Assembly (NCBI RefSeq): GCF_014203595.1
Contig: NZ_JACHJK010000002.1
Location: forward strand, 682,001 to 746,000
Length of the DNA: 64,000 bases
Direction of reading: 5' to 3'
Origin: Streptomyces echinatus
GTDB taxonomy: Bacteria; Actinomycetota; Actinomycetes; Streptomycetales; Streptomycetaceae
The notes below the pieces were generated by a model. It was not told where the DNA came from. It made no database searches and saw only the letters and a list, made by a program, of their open reading frames with translations. Below are positions 1 to 9,209 of this stretch, piece after piece (the stretch's first letter is position 1; each line of letters opens with the position of its first letter). Made by a program: the position numbers and the translations under genes.

Positions 1-3
1 CAC

Positions 4-1488
4 ATGCATGGAGGGCCGAGCGGGGCACTGCGGCGCGATGCCATCGGATTGCGCGAGGTCCTGTTCCAGAGCGTCACGGCGATGGCCCCGGCCGCCGCGG
101 TGGCCGCGTCCATTCCGTCCGGCGCAGCCTTCGCGGGCGGCAGCCTGCCGCTGGCGGTCCTGATCGCCCTGGTGGCCTGCCTGTTCACGGCCTCCTGCGT
201 CGCCGAGCTGGCCCGGGAGCTGCCCGCTGCGGGTTCGGTGGCCACCTACGCGGCGCGGGGCGTGCACCCGGCCGCCGGCTTCCTCGTCGGCTGGGCCTAC
301 GTCTTCGTCGAGATGCTGGTGCCACCGCTGCTGCTTCTGCAATTGGGCTTCACGGTGGCGGGCACACTGCACGCCGAGTGGTCCGCGTACCCGGCGGACC
401 TGTGGTGGCCCTGGGCGCTGGCGGGAGCCGGGGTGATCGCCGTCGCCGGCTTTCTCGGCGTCCGCGCCTCGTCCCGCTTCGGCACCGTCCTCGGCGTCTT
501 CGAGATCCTCGTCCTCCTGGTGTTCGCGGTCCTGCTCATCGGCAGGGCCGGCAGCGCCAACACCTTGTCGGTGTTCGGTACGTCCCACACCGCCGACGGG
601 TACGGGGGCGCCGCCGGGGTGTTCGCCGGGTCCGTGTACACGGTGCTGGCGTTCGCCGGGTTCGAGGCGGCCGCGCCGCTGGCCGAGGAGACGCGCGATC
701 CACGGCGGACGATGCACCGGGCGGTGCTCGGAGCGGCCCTGGGCATCGGTCTGTTCTACGTCCTCACGACGTACGCGATGACCGTCTATTTCGGCCCTGA
801 CCGTTTCTCAGGGTTCGGCGCCTCGGGCGAGGCGTCCTGGGAGGGTGTCGCCCGGGCGTCGTTCGGTCTCTTCTGGGTGCTGGTGTTCCTCTCGGTGGTC
901 AACTCCACGATCGCGAACGCCAACGCCTGCGCGAACGTCTCGACCCGCACGGCCTTCGCCCTGGCCCGCATCCGCGTCCTGCCCGGCCTGCTCGCCACGC
1001 TCCATCCGCGGCACCGCTCCCCCGTGGCGGGCATCGCCGTGCAGACCGTCGTGGCGGTCGGGGCCGTGCTGGGCCTCGGCTTCGGCTACGACCCGGTCAC
1101 CGCGTACGTGCTGCTCGCCACGGTGATCGTCACGGTCGTCGTCGGTGTCTACATCGTCGTGAACGTGTCCTGCGCCGGCTACTTCCTGCGGTCCGGCCGG
1201 GCCCTCCTGAAGCCGGTACGGCATCTGCTGTTCCCGGTACTGGGCAGCGCGGCGTTCATCCCGGCCCTGCTGACGGCCGCCGGACTCCCGGTGTTCGACT
1301 TCGTGACGGAGCTGACGGCTCCGGTGTCCTACGCGGGTCCGGTCGTCGGCGTGTGGCTCGCGGTGGGCGTGGCGGTTCTGCTCGTGCTGACACGACAGCA
1401 CCCCGAACGAATAGCCGAGACCGCCCGCGTGCACCTCGACACGTACGACCCCGGCGCAGACCGCGAGGACGGGACCGTGGTCCGCTGA
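4..1488 (+). CDS. APC-family amino acid/amine permease
   Basis: Predicted cytoplasmic-membrane transporter of the amino acid-polyamine-organocation superfamily. The 494-residue protein is a run of roughly 12 hydrophobic segments with a short polar N-terminus; the first segment carries the small-residue stretch after 'FQSVTAMAPAAAVAAS' typical of the helix-1 substrate site, and 'FAGFEAAAPLAEETRDPRRT' near residue 225 is the usual APC signature before the fifth or sixth helix. The C-terminal tail of about 35 residues is charged. The ATG lies 4 bases from the window edge, so a more upstream start cannot be excluded. It is followed after 87 bp by an acetamidase/formamidase gene on the same strand, suggesting uptake of an amine or amide later hydrolysed; the substrate itself is inferred only. 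Confidence 0.85.
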   Translation: MHGGPSGALRRDAIGLREVLFQSVTAMAPAAAVAASIPSGAAFAGGSLPLAVLIALVACLFTASCVAELARELPAAGSVATYAARGVHPAAGFLVGWAYVFVEMLVPPLLLLQLGFTVAGTLHAEWSAYPADLWWPWALAGAGVIAVAGFLGVRASSRFGTVLGVFEILVLLVFAVLLIGRAGSANTLSVFGTSHTADGYGGAAGVFAGSVYTVLAFAGFEAAAPLAEETRDPRRTMHRAVLGAALGIGLFYVLTTYAMTVYFGPDRFSGFGASGEASWEGVARASFGLFWVLVFLSVVNSTIANANACANVSTRTAFALARIRVLPGLLATLHPRHRSPVAGIAVQTVVAVGAVLGLGFGYDPVTAYVLLATVIVTVVVGVYIVVNVSCAGYFLRSGRALLKPVRHLLFPVLGSAAFIPALLTAAGLPVFDFVTELTAPVSYAGPVVGVWLAVGVAVLLVLTRQHPERIAETARVHLDTYDPGADREDGTVVR

Positions 1489-1575
1489 CCACCCGTCATA
1501 CCGGCCGACGGCGCAGGCCCGCCGGACCGGTCCCCCGACATCGACGACCGATCTCCAGAAGGGAGCCATGCGACG

Positions 1576-2589
1576 ATGACCGAGCCCCGGATCCTCACCG
1601 TACGCCCGGAACCGGACCAGTACGCCTGGACGTTCGGCGGAGCGGCACCCCTGGCCCGGATCGCCCCCGGTACGGTTCTCGATCTGTACACGGAGGACTG
1701 CTTCGCCGGCCGGGTCCGCTCCGAGAAGGACCTCGTCTCCGAGGTGTGCCAGTTCCCGTACCTCAATCCCCAGACCGGCCCCTTCCACATCGAGGGCGCC
1801 GAACCCGGCGACACCGTGGCCGTCCACTTCGTGTCGATCGAACCGGCCCGTGACTGGGCGGCGTCCACGACGGTGCCCCTCTTCGGCGCGCTGACCTCCA
1901 CGCACACCACGGCCACCCTGCAGCCGCCACTGCCGGAGCGGGTCTGGATCTGGCAGCTGGACCGGGCCCGCGGGACCGCCCTGTTCCAGGCCCAGGACAG
2001 TGACATACGGGTGGAGCTGCCCCTGGACCCGATGCACGGCACGGTGGGCGTCGCCCCCGCCGGCCTGGAGGTCCGCTCGGCCCTGGTTCCCGATGCCCAC
2101 GGCGGAAACCTGGACACGCCCGAGATGCGCGCCGGCGTCACCTGCTATCTGGGCGTCAATGTCGAGGGCGCCCTGCTCAGCCTGGGCGACGGGCATGCCC
2201 GGCAGGGCGAGGGCGAGACCTGCGGTGTGGCCGTGGAGTGCGCGATGAACACGGTGGTGGTCGTGGACCTCCTCAAGGGGGTCACCACACCCTGGGCCCG
2301 GCTGGAGTCGGACACGCACATCGTCTCGACCGGCTCGGCCAGGCCGCTGGAGGACGCGTTCCGGATATCCCAGCTCGACCTGGTGCGGTGGCTGGTGCGC
2401 GACTACGGGTTCAGCGAGCTGGACGCGTACCAGTTCGCGACCCAGGCCGTCGAATCACCGTTGGCCAACGTGTGCGACACGAACTACACGTGCGTGGCCA
2501 AGCTCCGCAAGGAGTGGTTGCCCGCGCGGGAGACGTACCGCGGCGTGCACGCACGACTGCGGGAGAGCGCGCGGTCCCTGCGCGGCTGA
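1576..2589 (+). CDS. Acetamidase/formamidase family protein
   Basis: FmdA/AmdA-family amidohydrolase, expected to release ammonia from formamide, acetamide or a related short amide in the cytoplasm. The 337-residue length fits the family. Supporting motifs are 'PGDTVAVHF' near residue 78 and 'LSLGDGHARQGEGE' near residue 203, the conserved histidine/acid-rich block of the family (usually GDxHxxQGxGE). The ATG is preceded by GAAGGGAG a few bases upstream. It follows the permease gene on the same strand, so the two may form a small amide or amine uptake and deamination unit. The true substrate is unknown; members of this family are often annotated as acetamidase without proof. Confidence 0.88.
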   Translation: MTEPRILTVRPEPDQYAWTFGGAAPLARIAPGTVLDLYTEDCFAGRVRSEKDLVSEVCQFPYLNPQTGPFHIEGAEPGDTVAVHFVSIEPARDWAASTTVPLFGALTSTHTTATLQPPLPERVWIWQLDRARGTALFQAQDSDIRVELPLDPMHGTVGVAPAGLEVRSALVPDAHGGNLDTPEMRAGVTCYLGVNVEGALLSLGDGHARQGEGETCGVAVECAMNTVVVVDLLKGVTTPWARLESDTHIVSTGSARPLEDAFRISQLDLVRWLVRDYGFSELDAYQFATQAVESPLANVCDTNYTCVAKLRKEWLPARETYRGVHARLRESARSLRG

Positions 2590-2662
2590 CGTCTCCGCCG
2601 TACCCCTGACTTCCGACGACTTCCGAACGGCTTCCCCAAGGCATCCCGAAAGGCATCCCGCC

Positions 2663-3271
2663 ATGGACATGCACCGAGCCGAGCCGCGGCTCAGCCGACG
2701 GCGACTGCTGCTGAAGGGCGCGGCACTCGCCGCCCTCCCCTACACGCTGCTTCCCGACCCGCGCGCCGAAGCACAGAGCGGGACCGTGGACTACCCGCCC
2801 GCGGAGTGGCAGCCGGCGAGCAGCTCCAACTACACGGTGGCCGACCGGCCCGGTGACTACTCCGTCGACCGTGTGATCATCCACGTCACGCAGGAGACGT
2901 ACACCGACACGCTGTCGATCTTCAGCAATCCGTCGAAGAAGGTCTCCGCGCACTACCTGGTCCGCTCCGCGGACGGGCACATCGCCCAGTGCGTGCACGA
3001 GGCCGCCATCGCCTGGCACGCGGGCAACTGGAACTACAACACCCGCAGCATCGGCATCGAGCACGAGGGCTGGGTGGATCAGCCGGGGTATTTCACCAAC
3101 GCCCTGTACGAGCAGTCGGCGAGACTCACGGCGGCGATCTGTACCAAGTACGGCATCCCCCGGGACAGAGAACACATCATCGGCCACTACCAGGTGCCCG
3201 GTTCCGACCACACCGATCCGGGGCCGGGCTGGGACTGGGTGCGCTACATCAGATTGGTCAACTTCTCCTAG
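2663..3271 (+). CDS. Exported N-acetylmuramoyl-L-alanine amidase (amidase_2)
   Basis: Peptidoglycan amidase of the amidase_2/PGRP fold, expected to cut the bond between N-acetylmuramic acid and L-alanine outside the cell. Residues 11-19 read SRRRLLLKG followed by a hydrophobic stretch and an AEA-type cleavage site near residue 37, a Tat-like signal peptide. The mature part contains the zinc-ligand pattern: His in 'VIIHVTQ', '[20 protein letters not shown]' and the final '[14 protein letters not shown]' with His and Asp. At 202 residues it is a bare catalytic domain without a binding module. The leader has two copies of AAGGCATCCCG just before the ATG and no strong Shine-Dalgarno, so the start is likely but not certain. 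Confidence 0.88.
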   Translation: MDMHRAEPRLSRRRLLLKGAALAALPYTLLPDPRAEAQSGTVDYPPAEWQPASSSNYTVADRPGDYSVDRVIIHVTQETYTDTLSIFSNPSKKVSAHYLVRSADGHIAQCVHEAAIAWHAGNWNYNTRSIGIEHEGWVDQPGYFTNALYEQSARLTAAICTKYGIPRDREHIIGHYQVPGSDHTDPGPGWDWVRYIRLVNFS

Positions 3272-3379
3272 CCGGGGCGGAGCGGCCGGCCGAGCGGTTG
3301 TCCGGGCGGGGCACCGGGGTGACGATGGTCCCGGCCGCCCCGGCGCCACCGAGCCGGCCGCGCCACCGCCCGGTCCGCC

Positions 3380-3580
3380 GCACCCGACATCACCACCTGC
3401 ACACCGCACGGAGTCCGCCTCCGTACACCGCACCGAGTCCGCCTCCGCACCCTGCACCGCATGCACCTCGGCGCACCGCACCCCGCACCGCATCCACCTC
3501 GGCGCACCGCACCGCACCGCGCCGCTCCAGGTCCGCGCACCACACCGAGCCCGGCTCGGCGCACCGCACCGCATTCACCG
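3380..3580. repeat. CAC/CCG-rich intergenic repeat tract
   Basis: The 335 bp between the amidase and the GAF regulator hold simple-sequence DNA rather than a recognisable gene. A 23-24 bp unit (ACACCGCACSGAGTCCGCCT...) is repeated in tandem at 3401-3423 and 3425-3447, and CTCGGCGCACCGCACC occurs exactly at 3467-3482, 3498-3513 and 3555-3570. The strand bias (C- and A-rich on the plus strand, no AT-rich promoter element) is unlike the neighbouring coding regions. Open frames through it have Pro/His/Arg-rich translations and are judged spurious. Confidence 0.8.
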
Positions 3581-3606
3581 TCGTTTCACCGTCCGGGGAG
3601 GCCGAG

Positions 3607-4932
3607 TTGACCGATCCGTGGGTGGCCCTGGAACCGGGGGCCGATCCCGCCGAGCGTGTCCGGGCGCTGCGCCGGGCGCACGAGACGTTCACCGCGGTGG
3701 GAACGGTGCCGCGCCCGGTGCGGTCGGTGGTGGCGGAGTCGTGGCGGCGCAGCGCGCGGGCCGGTGTCGGGCCCGACGGCACCGCCAGCGTGGAACTGAC
3801 CGACGGCGACCTCGGCGCCTACCGCGCGGAGCATCCGCTGGCCCGGGTGATGCCCTTGTTCCGGGAGCTGATGGGCACGTTCGCGGCCGACGGCGAGCAT
3901 CTGCTGGCGGTCTGCGACGCGCACGGCAGGCTGCTGTGGGTGGAGGGGCACACGGCGACCCGGCGCCTCGCGGACCGCATGAACTTCGTGCCCGGGGCCC
4001 GCTGGTCGGAGAACGCGGTCGGCACCAACGCGCCGGGCACCGCCGTCGCCGTGGACCGGCCGGTGCAGGTGTTCGCGGCGGAGCACTTCATACGGCGGGT
4101 GCAGCCCTGGACGTGCGCCGCCGCGCCCGTGCACGATCCACGCACCGGACGGGTCCTGGGGGCCGTGGACATCACCGGCGGGGACGGGCTCGCCCATCCG
4201 CACAGCCTCGGCTTCGTGCAGGCCGTGGCGCGTGCCGCGGAGACCCAGCTCGCCCTGTTCACCCCGCCCCGTGCCGAGGAGGCCCCGCTGCTGAGCGCGC
4301 TCGGGCGGGACGAGGCGGAACTCGCCCTGGACGGCCGGCGCATCAGACTCAGCCGCAGGCACAGCGAGATCCTCGTGCTGCTGTCGCGGCATCCCGAGGG
4401 TCTGAGCGGGGACGAACTGCTGTGCTCGCTGTACGCGGACGAGTCGGTGACACCGGTGACGCTGCGGGCCGAACTGGCGCGGCTGCGCAGGCTGATGGGT
4501 CCGGGGTTGCTCGCCTCACGGCCGTACCGGCTGACGGCCGTGGTCGAGTCGGACGCGACCGTGGTCGAGCGGCGGCTCGAGACGGGTGCGCTCACGGCGG
4601 CGGCCGAGGCGTACACCGGGCCGCTGCTGCCCGGTTCGCAGGCCCCGGCCATCGTCCGGCTGCGGGAGCGGCTCTCCGGCGGACTGCGCGCGGCACTGGT
4701 CGCGCACGGCGACCCGGACCTGCTGGCGGACTGGGCACACGCGCCGTGGGGCGAGGACGACGTGGAGGTGTGGCGGGCGCTCGCCGCCGTGCACCCCACG
4801 GCCCCGGTCCGCGCACGGCTCGCCGCGCTGGAGGCCGAGCTGGCGGCGCCGGCCGGCCGGGCACCGGCGCGGACCCGCGGGAGACCCGGGCCGTCGCCCT
4901 GCGCAACGTACTTGCAACGTCCGCCTGTCTAG
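3607..4932 (+). CDS. GAF-domain transcriptional regulator with SARP/BTAD-like C-terminus
   Basis: Predicted activator for the adjacent aldehyde dehydrogenase. From the TTG at 3607 (preceded by GGGGAGG at 3595-3601) the protein has 441 residues. The N-terminus, with '[19 protein letters not shown]' near residue 40 and a GAF domain ending near residue 215 ('[20 protein letters not shown]'), is like the sensor half of AcoR-type regulators, but the AAA+ and Fis-type HTH domains are absent. Instead residues about 230-320 look like a winged helix ('[20 protein letters not shown]'), followed by a helical part with '[20 protein letters not shown]', resembling the bacterial transcriptional activation domain of SARP proteins. 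The frame is open far upstream through the repeat tract, so the start rests on the ribosome site and the domain boundary. The effector is unknown. Confidence 0.8.
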   Translation: MTDPWVALEPGADPAERVRALRRAHETFTAVGTVPRPVRSVVAESWRRSARAGVGPDGTASVELTDGDLGAYRAEHPLARVMPLFRELMGTFAADGEHLLAVCDAHGRLLWVEGHTATRRLADRMNFVPGARWSENAVGTNAPGTAVAVDRPVQVFAAEHFIRRVQPWTCAAAPVHDPRTGRVLGAVDITGGDGLAHPHSLGFVQAVARAAETQLALFTPPRAEEAPLLSALGRDEAELALDGRRIRLSRRHSEILVLLSRHPEGLSGDELLCSLYADESVTPVTLRAELARLRRLMGPGLLASRPYRLTAVVESDATVVERRLETGALTAAAEAYTGPLLPGSQAPAIVRLRERLSGGLRAALVAHGDPDLLADWAHAPWGEDDVEVWRALAAVHPTAPVRARLAALEAELAAPAGRAPARTRGRPGPSPCATYLQRPPV

Positions 4933-4945
4933 CCTCGCGCCGAGA

Positions 4946-4965
4946 GCTGCCCAACGGCGGGCAGC
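4946..4965. promoter_or_regulatory. Inverted repeat upstream of the aldehyde dehydrogenase
   Basis: GCTGCCC-N6-GGGCAGC is a perfect 7 bp dyad between the regulator stop and the dehydrogenase ribosome site (GGGAGG). Just upstream, inside the regulator's last codons (about 4904-4919), CAACGT is directly repeated (CAACGTACTTGCAACGT). Either could be the binding site of the GAF regulator or part of a weak hairpin; this is inferred from position only. Confidence 0.35.
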
Positions 4966-4988
4966 GCTGCACCGGGAGGCAGACCAGG

Positions 4989-6512
4989 ATGACTCGTTAC
5001 GCGGCGCCGGGCACCGAGGGCGCGATCGTCTCCTACCAGCCGCGCTACGACCACTTCATCGGCGGCACCTATGCACCGCCGGCGCGCGGGCAGTACTTCG
5101 AGAACCCGTCGCCGGTCAACGGGCAGCCGTTCACCGAGATCGCGCGCGGTACCGCGGAGGACGTCGAGCGGGCGCTGGACGCGGCGCACGAGGCGGCGCC
5201 CGGGTGGGGCCGTACGCCGGTGGCGGAGCGCTCCGACATCCTGCTGAAGATCGCCGAACGCATGGAGGCGAACCTGGAGCGGCTGGCGGTGGCCGAGAGC
5301 TGGGAGAACGGCAAGCCGGTCCGGGAGACGCTGGCGGCCGACATCCCGCTCGCGATCGACCACTTCCGCTACTTCGCGGGAGCGATCCGGGCGCAGGAGG
5401 GTTCGCTGGGCGAGATCGACGACGACACGGTGGCGTACCACTTCCACGAGCCCCTCGGGGTCGTCGCGCAGATCATCCCGTGGAACTTCCCGATCCTGAT
5501 GGCGGTCTGGAAGCTCGCGCCGGCACTGGCGGCGGGGAACGCGGTCGTGCTCAAGCCGGCCGAGCAGACCCCGGCCTCCATCCACTACTGGCTGAGCCTG
5601 ATCGCGGACCTGCTGCCGCCGGGCGTGCTGAACATCGTCAACGGCTTCGGTGTGGAGGCGGGCAAGCCGCTGGCGTCGAGCCCGCGGGTGGCGAAGGTCG
5701 CGTTCACCGGGGAGACCACGACCGGGCGGCTGATCATGCAGTACGCGTCGGAGAACATCAAGCCGGTCACGCTGGAACTCGGCGGGAAGTCGCCGAACAT
5801 CTTCTTCGACGACGTGTGGGCGCACGACGACGACTTCCGTGACAAGGCGCTCGAAGGCTTCACGATGTTCGCGCTGAACCAGGGCGAGGTGTGCACGTGC
5901 CCGTCCCGGGCGCTGATCCAGCGCGGCCACTACGCGGAGTTCCTGGAGGCGGCCGTCGAACGCACCCGGCTCATCAAGCCGGGCCACCCGCTGGACACCG
6001 ACACCATGATCGGCGCGCAGGCCTCCAACGACCAGCTGGAGAAGATCCTCTCCTACCTGGACATCGGCCGCCAGGAGGGCGCGAAGATCCTCACGGGCGG
6101 TGAACGCATCGAGCACGAAGGGGAGCTGAAAGGCGGGTACTACGTCCAGCCGACCATCTTCGAGGGCGACAACCGCATGCGGATCTTCCAGGAGGAGATC
6201 TTCGGCCCGGTCGTCTCGGTGGCGTCCTTCGACGACTTCGACGACGCGATCAAGATCGCCAACGACACGCTGTACGGCCTGGGTGCGGGCGTATGGACCC
6301 GGGACATCAACACCGCGTACCGCGCGGGCCGCGCGATCCAGGCGGGCCGGGTGTGGACCAACTGCTACCACGCCTACCCCGCGCACGCGGCGTTCGGCGG
6401 CTACAAGCAGTCCGGAATCGGCCGTGAGACGCACAAGATGATGCTGGAGCACTACCAGCAGACGAAGAACCTGCTGGTGTCCTACTCGCCGAAGAAGCTG
6501 GGCTTCTTCTAG
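4989..6512 (+). CDS. NAD-dependent (acet)aldehyde dehydrogenase, ExaC/Ald type
   Basis: Cytosolic oxidation of acetaldehyde or another short aldehyde to the acid with NAD. The 507-residue protein has the standard aldehyde dehydrogenase parts: 'IIPWNFPI' near 162, the cofactor-loop 'FTGETTTGR' near 239, general base Glu264 in 'LELGGKSPN', and the nucleophile in '[11 protein letters not shown]' (Cys302, with a second Cys at 304, characteristic of the acetaldehyde dehydrogenase subgroup). The ATG at 4989 follows GGGAGG by a normal distance. It lies 56 bp after the GAF regulator gene. The DUF779 gene that usually accompanies this enzyme is not adjacent but about 5 kb downstream. Confidence 0.93.
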   Translation: MTRYAAPGTEGAIVSYQPRYDHFIGGTYAPPARGQYFENPSPVNGQPFTEIARGTAEDVERALDAAHEAAPGWGRTPVAERSDILLKIAERMEANLERLAVAESWENGKPVRETLAADIPLAIDHFRYFAGAIRAQEGSLGEIDDDTVAYHFHEPLGVVAQIIPWNFPILMAVWKLAPALAAGNAVVLKPAEQTPASIHYWLSLIADLLPPGVLNIVNGFGVEAGKPLASSPRVAKVAFTGETTTGRLIMQYASENIKPVTLELGGKSPNIFFDDVWAHDDDFRDKALEGFTMFALNQGEVCTCPSRALIQRGHYAEFLEAAVERTRLIKPGHPLDTDTMIGAQASNDQLEKILSYLDIGRQEGAKILTGGERIEHEGELKGGYYVQPTIFEGDNRMRIFQEEIFGPVVSVASFDDFDDAIKIANDTLYGLGAGVWTRDINTAYRAGRAIQAGRVWTNCYHAYPAHAAFGGYKQSGIGRETHKMMLEHYQQTKNLLVSYSPKKLGFF

Positions 6513-6869
6513 CCACGTAGTCACGTTCGGTCAAGGGGCCACGTGCGGTCAGGTGGGCACGTGCGGAGGGCGCCCGGCCGGGGAGCACACCCGGCCGGCG
6601 CCCGAAGCGCCTTCCACGAGGCGTCGCCGCCATGCCGGTCGCGGCCCCCGGCCGGCATCCACACCGGCACCCGCACCCACACCACCACCGGGACCAGCAC
6701 CAGCACCCACACCGGCACCGTCACGCCCCCACGGCACGCCACGCACCACGACCCGGCGCGCACGCACCGCCACCGGCCGCGCACGAACACCGACCGGCGC
6801 GCACGGGTGCGGCGGGCGGGCGATGCTGGGGAGCGGACAGGTCTGCGAGGAGGCCAGGAGGCTCGGCCG
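6513..6869. repeat. Intergenic region: three 18-bp tandem units and a CAC-rich tract
   Basis: No gene is seen in these 357 bases. At 6523-6576 three tandem 18 bp units start with CACGTKCGG (6523-6540, 6541-6558, 6559-6576), the first two sharing CACGTNCGGTCARG. From about 6650 to 6810 follows a plus-strand CAC/CCGGCAC-rich low-complexity tract similar in character to that before the GAF regulator. Open frames across it translate to His/Pro/Thr or Arg/Gly repeats and are not credible proteins. The tract ends at the ribosome site of the DedA gene. Confidence 0.7.
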
Positions 6870-7508
6870 GTGATAGCCGTCAACCCGATGGACAGCGCCT
6901 CGGTGCTGGCCGCCTTCGGCGCGCTGGGCGTCCTCGTGGTGATCTTCGCCGAGTCGGGCCTGCTGGTCGTCGGATTCTTCCTGCCCGGTGACACGCTGCT
7001 GTTCCCGGCCGGGGTGCTGTGCGCGGGCAGTGCCCAGCAGCCGCCCCGCCTGGCCCTGTGGCAGGTGCTGCTGTGCGGCGCCGTCGGGGCGGTCGCGGGC
7101 GGGCAGGTGGGGTATCTGATCGGGCAGCACGGCGGGCGGGCACTGCTGGCGCGCTCCTCCGGCGGCCGGGTGAAGCATGCGACGGCGCGGGCGGAGCGGC
7201 TGCTGGCCCGCTACGGATACGGCAAGGCACTGGTGATCGGCCGGTTCGTGCCGCTGCTGCGGACGGTCCTGCACCCCGTGGCGGGGGCCCTGGGCGTGCC
7301 GGTACGCCGCTTCACGCTCTGGCAGACCGTCGGCGGTGTGCTGTGGTCGCAGACGCTGGTCCTCGCCGGATACACCCTCGGCGCCTCCGTCCCGCACATC
7401 GACGACTATCTGCTGCCGCTGGTGGCCGTGGTCGTCGTGCTGTCGCTGCTGCCGTTGCTGCCGGAGCTCCGCCGCGCCCGCCGGGAGCGGCGGAACTCCT
7501 CCGACTGA
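6870..7508 (+). CDS. DedA-family membrane protein
   Basis: Integral membrane protein of the DedA/SNARE-associated family, related to undecaprenyl-phosphate and phospholipid flippases. The GTG at 6870 is chosen because CAGGAGG lies 8 bases upstream; the product is 212 residues. Visible family features are 'IFAESGLLVVGFFLPGDTLL' near residue 27, 'GAVAGGQVGYLIGQHGG' near 70-90, and the basic 'RTVLHPVAGALGVPVRRF' segment near residue 130 (F/GRFxPxxRT-type motif), plus a C-terminal hydrophobic helix with a charged tail. It converges on the amidohydrolase gene with an 18 bp gap. No link to the flanking catabolic genes is evident. Confidence 0.88.
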   Translation: MIAVNPMDSASVLAAFGALGVLVVIFAESGLLVVGFFLPGDTLLFPAGVLCAGSAQQPPRLALWQVLLCGAVGAVAGGQVGYLIGQHGGRALLARSSGGRVKHATARAERLLARYGYGKALVIGRFVPLLRTVLHPVAGALGVPVRRFTLWQTVGGVLWSQTLVLAGYTLGASVPHIDDYLLPLVAVVVVLSLLPLLPELRRARRERRNSSD

Positions 7509-7526
7509 CCGGCCCGGCGGCGCCCG

Positions 7527-9161
7527 CTACAGCCACGCCGCCCGGTGCGTGACCCGCCCCGCCAGCACCGTGAGCACCACCGGCAGCCCGGCCAGCTCGG
7601 TGTCGGGCACCCGCAGCGGGTCGTCGGCCAGCACCGTGAGGTCGGCGCGGTGGCCGACGGCGAGCCGTCCGGCGTGGTTCTCCTCCCCAGCGGCCCAGGC
7701 GGCGTTGACGGTCATGCCCCGGAGCGCCCGCAGCGGGGTGAGGGCCTGGCCGGGGCCGTGCGGGGGCAGGGAGAGGTCGGCGGGCCGGCGGTGCCGGGCA
7801 CCGGCCATGACCTGGAGCGGCGGGTACGGCGCGATGGGCCAGTCGGAGCCGAGGACGACCCGTGCCCCGGCGTCCCACAGGTCGCGGCAGCGGAACGCCC
7901 GCCCGGCCCGTTCCTCGCCGAGCCGGCGCGACCAGTTGTCGGTGTGGTCCGCCCGCGTGTACTCGCAGCAGTGGGTGGGCTGCATCGAGGCGGCGACGCC
8001 GAGCGGCGCGAAGCGGCGCACGGTGTCGTCCGGGACGGTCTCGATGTGCTCGACCCGGTGCCGTACGGCGCCCGGACCGTCCGCCCGGCCCGTCTCGGCC
8101 TGCGCCTTCTCGACGGAGTCGAGCACATGGCGCACCGCCGCGTCGCCGATGGCGTGGGTGGCCGTGGGCACTCCGGCGCGGTGGAGGGCGGAGATCACCT
8201 GGGTGTAGCGCTGCGGGTCGGGCCAGTAGGCGTGGCCGGACTCGCCGTGGCAGTCGGGGGCTTCGAGCCAGGCGGTGCCGTTGTCGATGGTGCCGTCCAT
8301 GAACAGCTTCACGCCCGCCACCCGCCACTGGGCACCGCCGGTGCCCTGGAGCCGGACCAGATCGGCGACCTCGGCGTCGTCCGCCTCGGGCCGGCACCAG
8401 GGGGCGATCCTCAGCCGCAGGGGCAGGGCGTCCTCGGCCTCCAGGGCGGCGTAGACGGCGAGGCTGTCCCCGTTCGCGTCCATGGCGTGCCCGCCGGTGA
8501 GTCCGGACGCGGCCATGGCGGCCAGCACCTCCGCGGTGCGGGCCCGCGTCCCGGCCTCGGTGGGCCGGGGAGCGACCGCCTCGACGAGTGCGCAGGCGGC
8601 GTCCTCCAGCAGCAGGCCGGTGGGCCGGCCGTCGGCGTCGCAGACGATCTCCGAGCCCTGCTCGAAGGTGCGCGGTCCGTCGACGCCGGCCAGTTCCAGC
8701 GCCTGTTCGCTGGCCAGCGCCGAGTGCGCGTCGAACAGGTCGATGAGGGCGGGCACGCCGTCGAGGACGGGGCCGAGGGCGGCGTTGCCGACGGGCGCCG
8801 GGCCGAAGGCATTGGGGTCCAGGCCCCAGCCGCGCAGCCAGGCGCCCGGCCGCAGGGCCCGCACCGCCGCGGCGAGCGCGGTCCGCAGGGCGTCCAGGTC
8901 GCGACAGGCGGACAGGTCGACGCCCATGGTGCGTTCGGCGCCGGAGACCGGGTGCAGATGCCCGTCGGTGAACCCGGCGGTGACCACCGCTCCGCGCAGG
9001 TCGACCACGGTGGTGCCGGGCCCGGCGAGGGCGCGGGCGTCCCGGTCGTCGCCGAGGAAGCTGATCCGTCCTCGCTCCGCGGCGAGCGCGGTGTGCGGGA
9101 GGAACCCGCCCGTACCGGGATCGAGCAGCCGGGCGGAGAGCAGGACGAGGTCGGCGGGCAC
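7527..9161 (-). CDS. Amidohydrolase (YtcJ-like, amidohydro_3)
   Basis: Metal-dependent hydrolase of the amidohydrolase superfamily; the substrate is not predictable. The 544-residue protein has the beta-sandwich N-terminus, the metal motif DGHLHP (His68 and His70), a lysine in 'VAGVKLFMDGTID' in the position often carbamylated, 'THAIGDAA' and 'RVEHIE' histidines, and 'GSDWPIAPYPP' carrying the catalytic aspartate. The C-terminus 'GEENHAGRLAVGHRADLTVL' is the usual return of the beta-sandwich. The start is a GTG at 9161 with AAGGAG upstream. It lies 48 bp downstream of the TetR gene on the same strand and opposite an NCS1 permease, so the three may form a transport, regulation and hydrolysis unit for a cyclic or amide nitrogen compound (inference). 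Confidence 0.88.
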   Translation of the reverse strand: MPADLVLLSARLLDPGTGGFLPHTALAAERGRISFLGDDRDARALAGPGTTVVDLRGAVVTAGFTDGHLHPVSGAERTMGVDLSACRDLDALRTALAAAVRALRPGAWLRGWGLDPNAFGPAPVGNAALGPVLDGVPALIDLFDAHSALASEQALELAGVDGPRTFEQGSEIVCDADGRPTGLLLEDAACALVEAVAPRPTEAGTRARTAEVLAAMAASGLTGGHAMDANGDSLAVYAALEAEDALPLRLRIAPWCRPEADDAEVADLVRLQGTGGAQWRVAGVKLFMDGTIDNGTAWLEAPDCHGESGHAYWPDPQRYTQVISALHRAGVPTATHAIGDAAVRHVLDSVEKAQAETGRADGPGAVRHRVEHIETVPDDTVRRFAPLGVAASMQPTHCCEYTRADHTDNWSRRLGEERAGRAFRCRDLWDAGARVVLGSDWPIAPYPPLQVMAGARHRRPADLSLPPHGPGQALTPLRALRGMTVNAAWAAGEENHAGRLAVGHRADLTVLADDPLRVPDTELAGLPVVLTVLAGRVTHRAAWL

Positions 9162-9209
9162 GGGGGCTCCTTCGCGCAGGGGGAGGGTCAGCCACTCAGG
9201 GGGGAGAGG

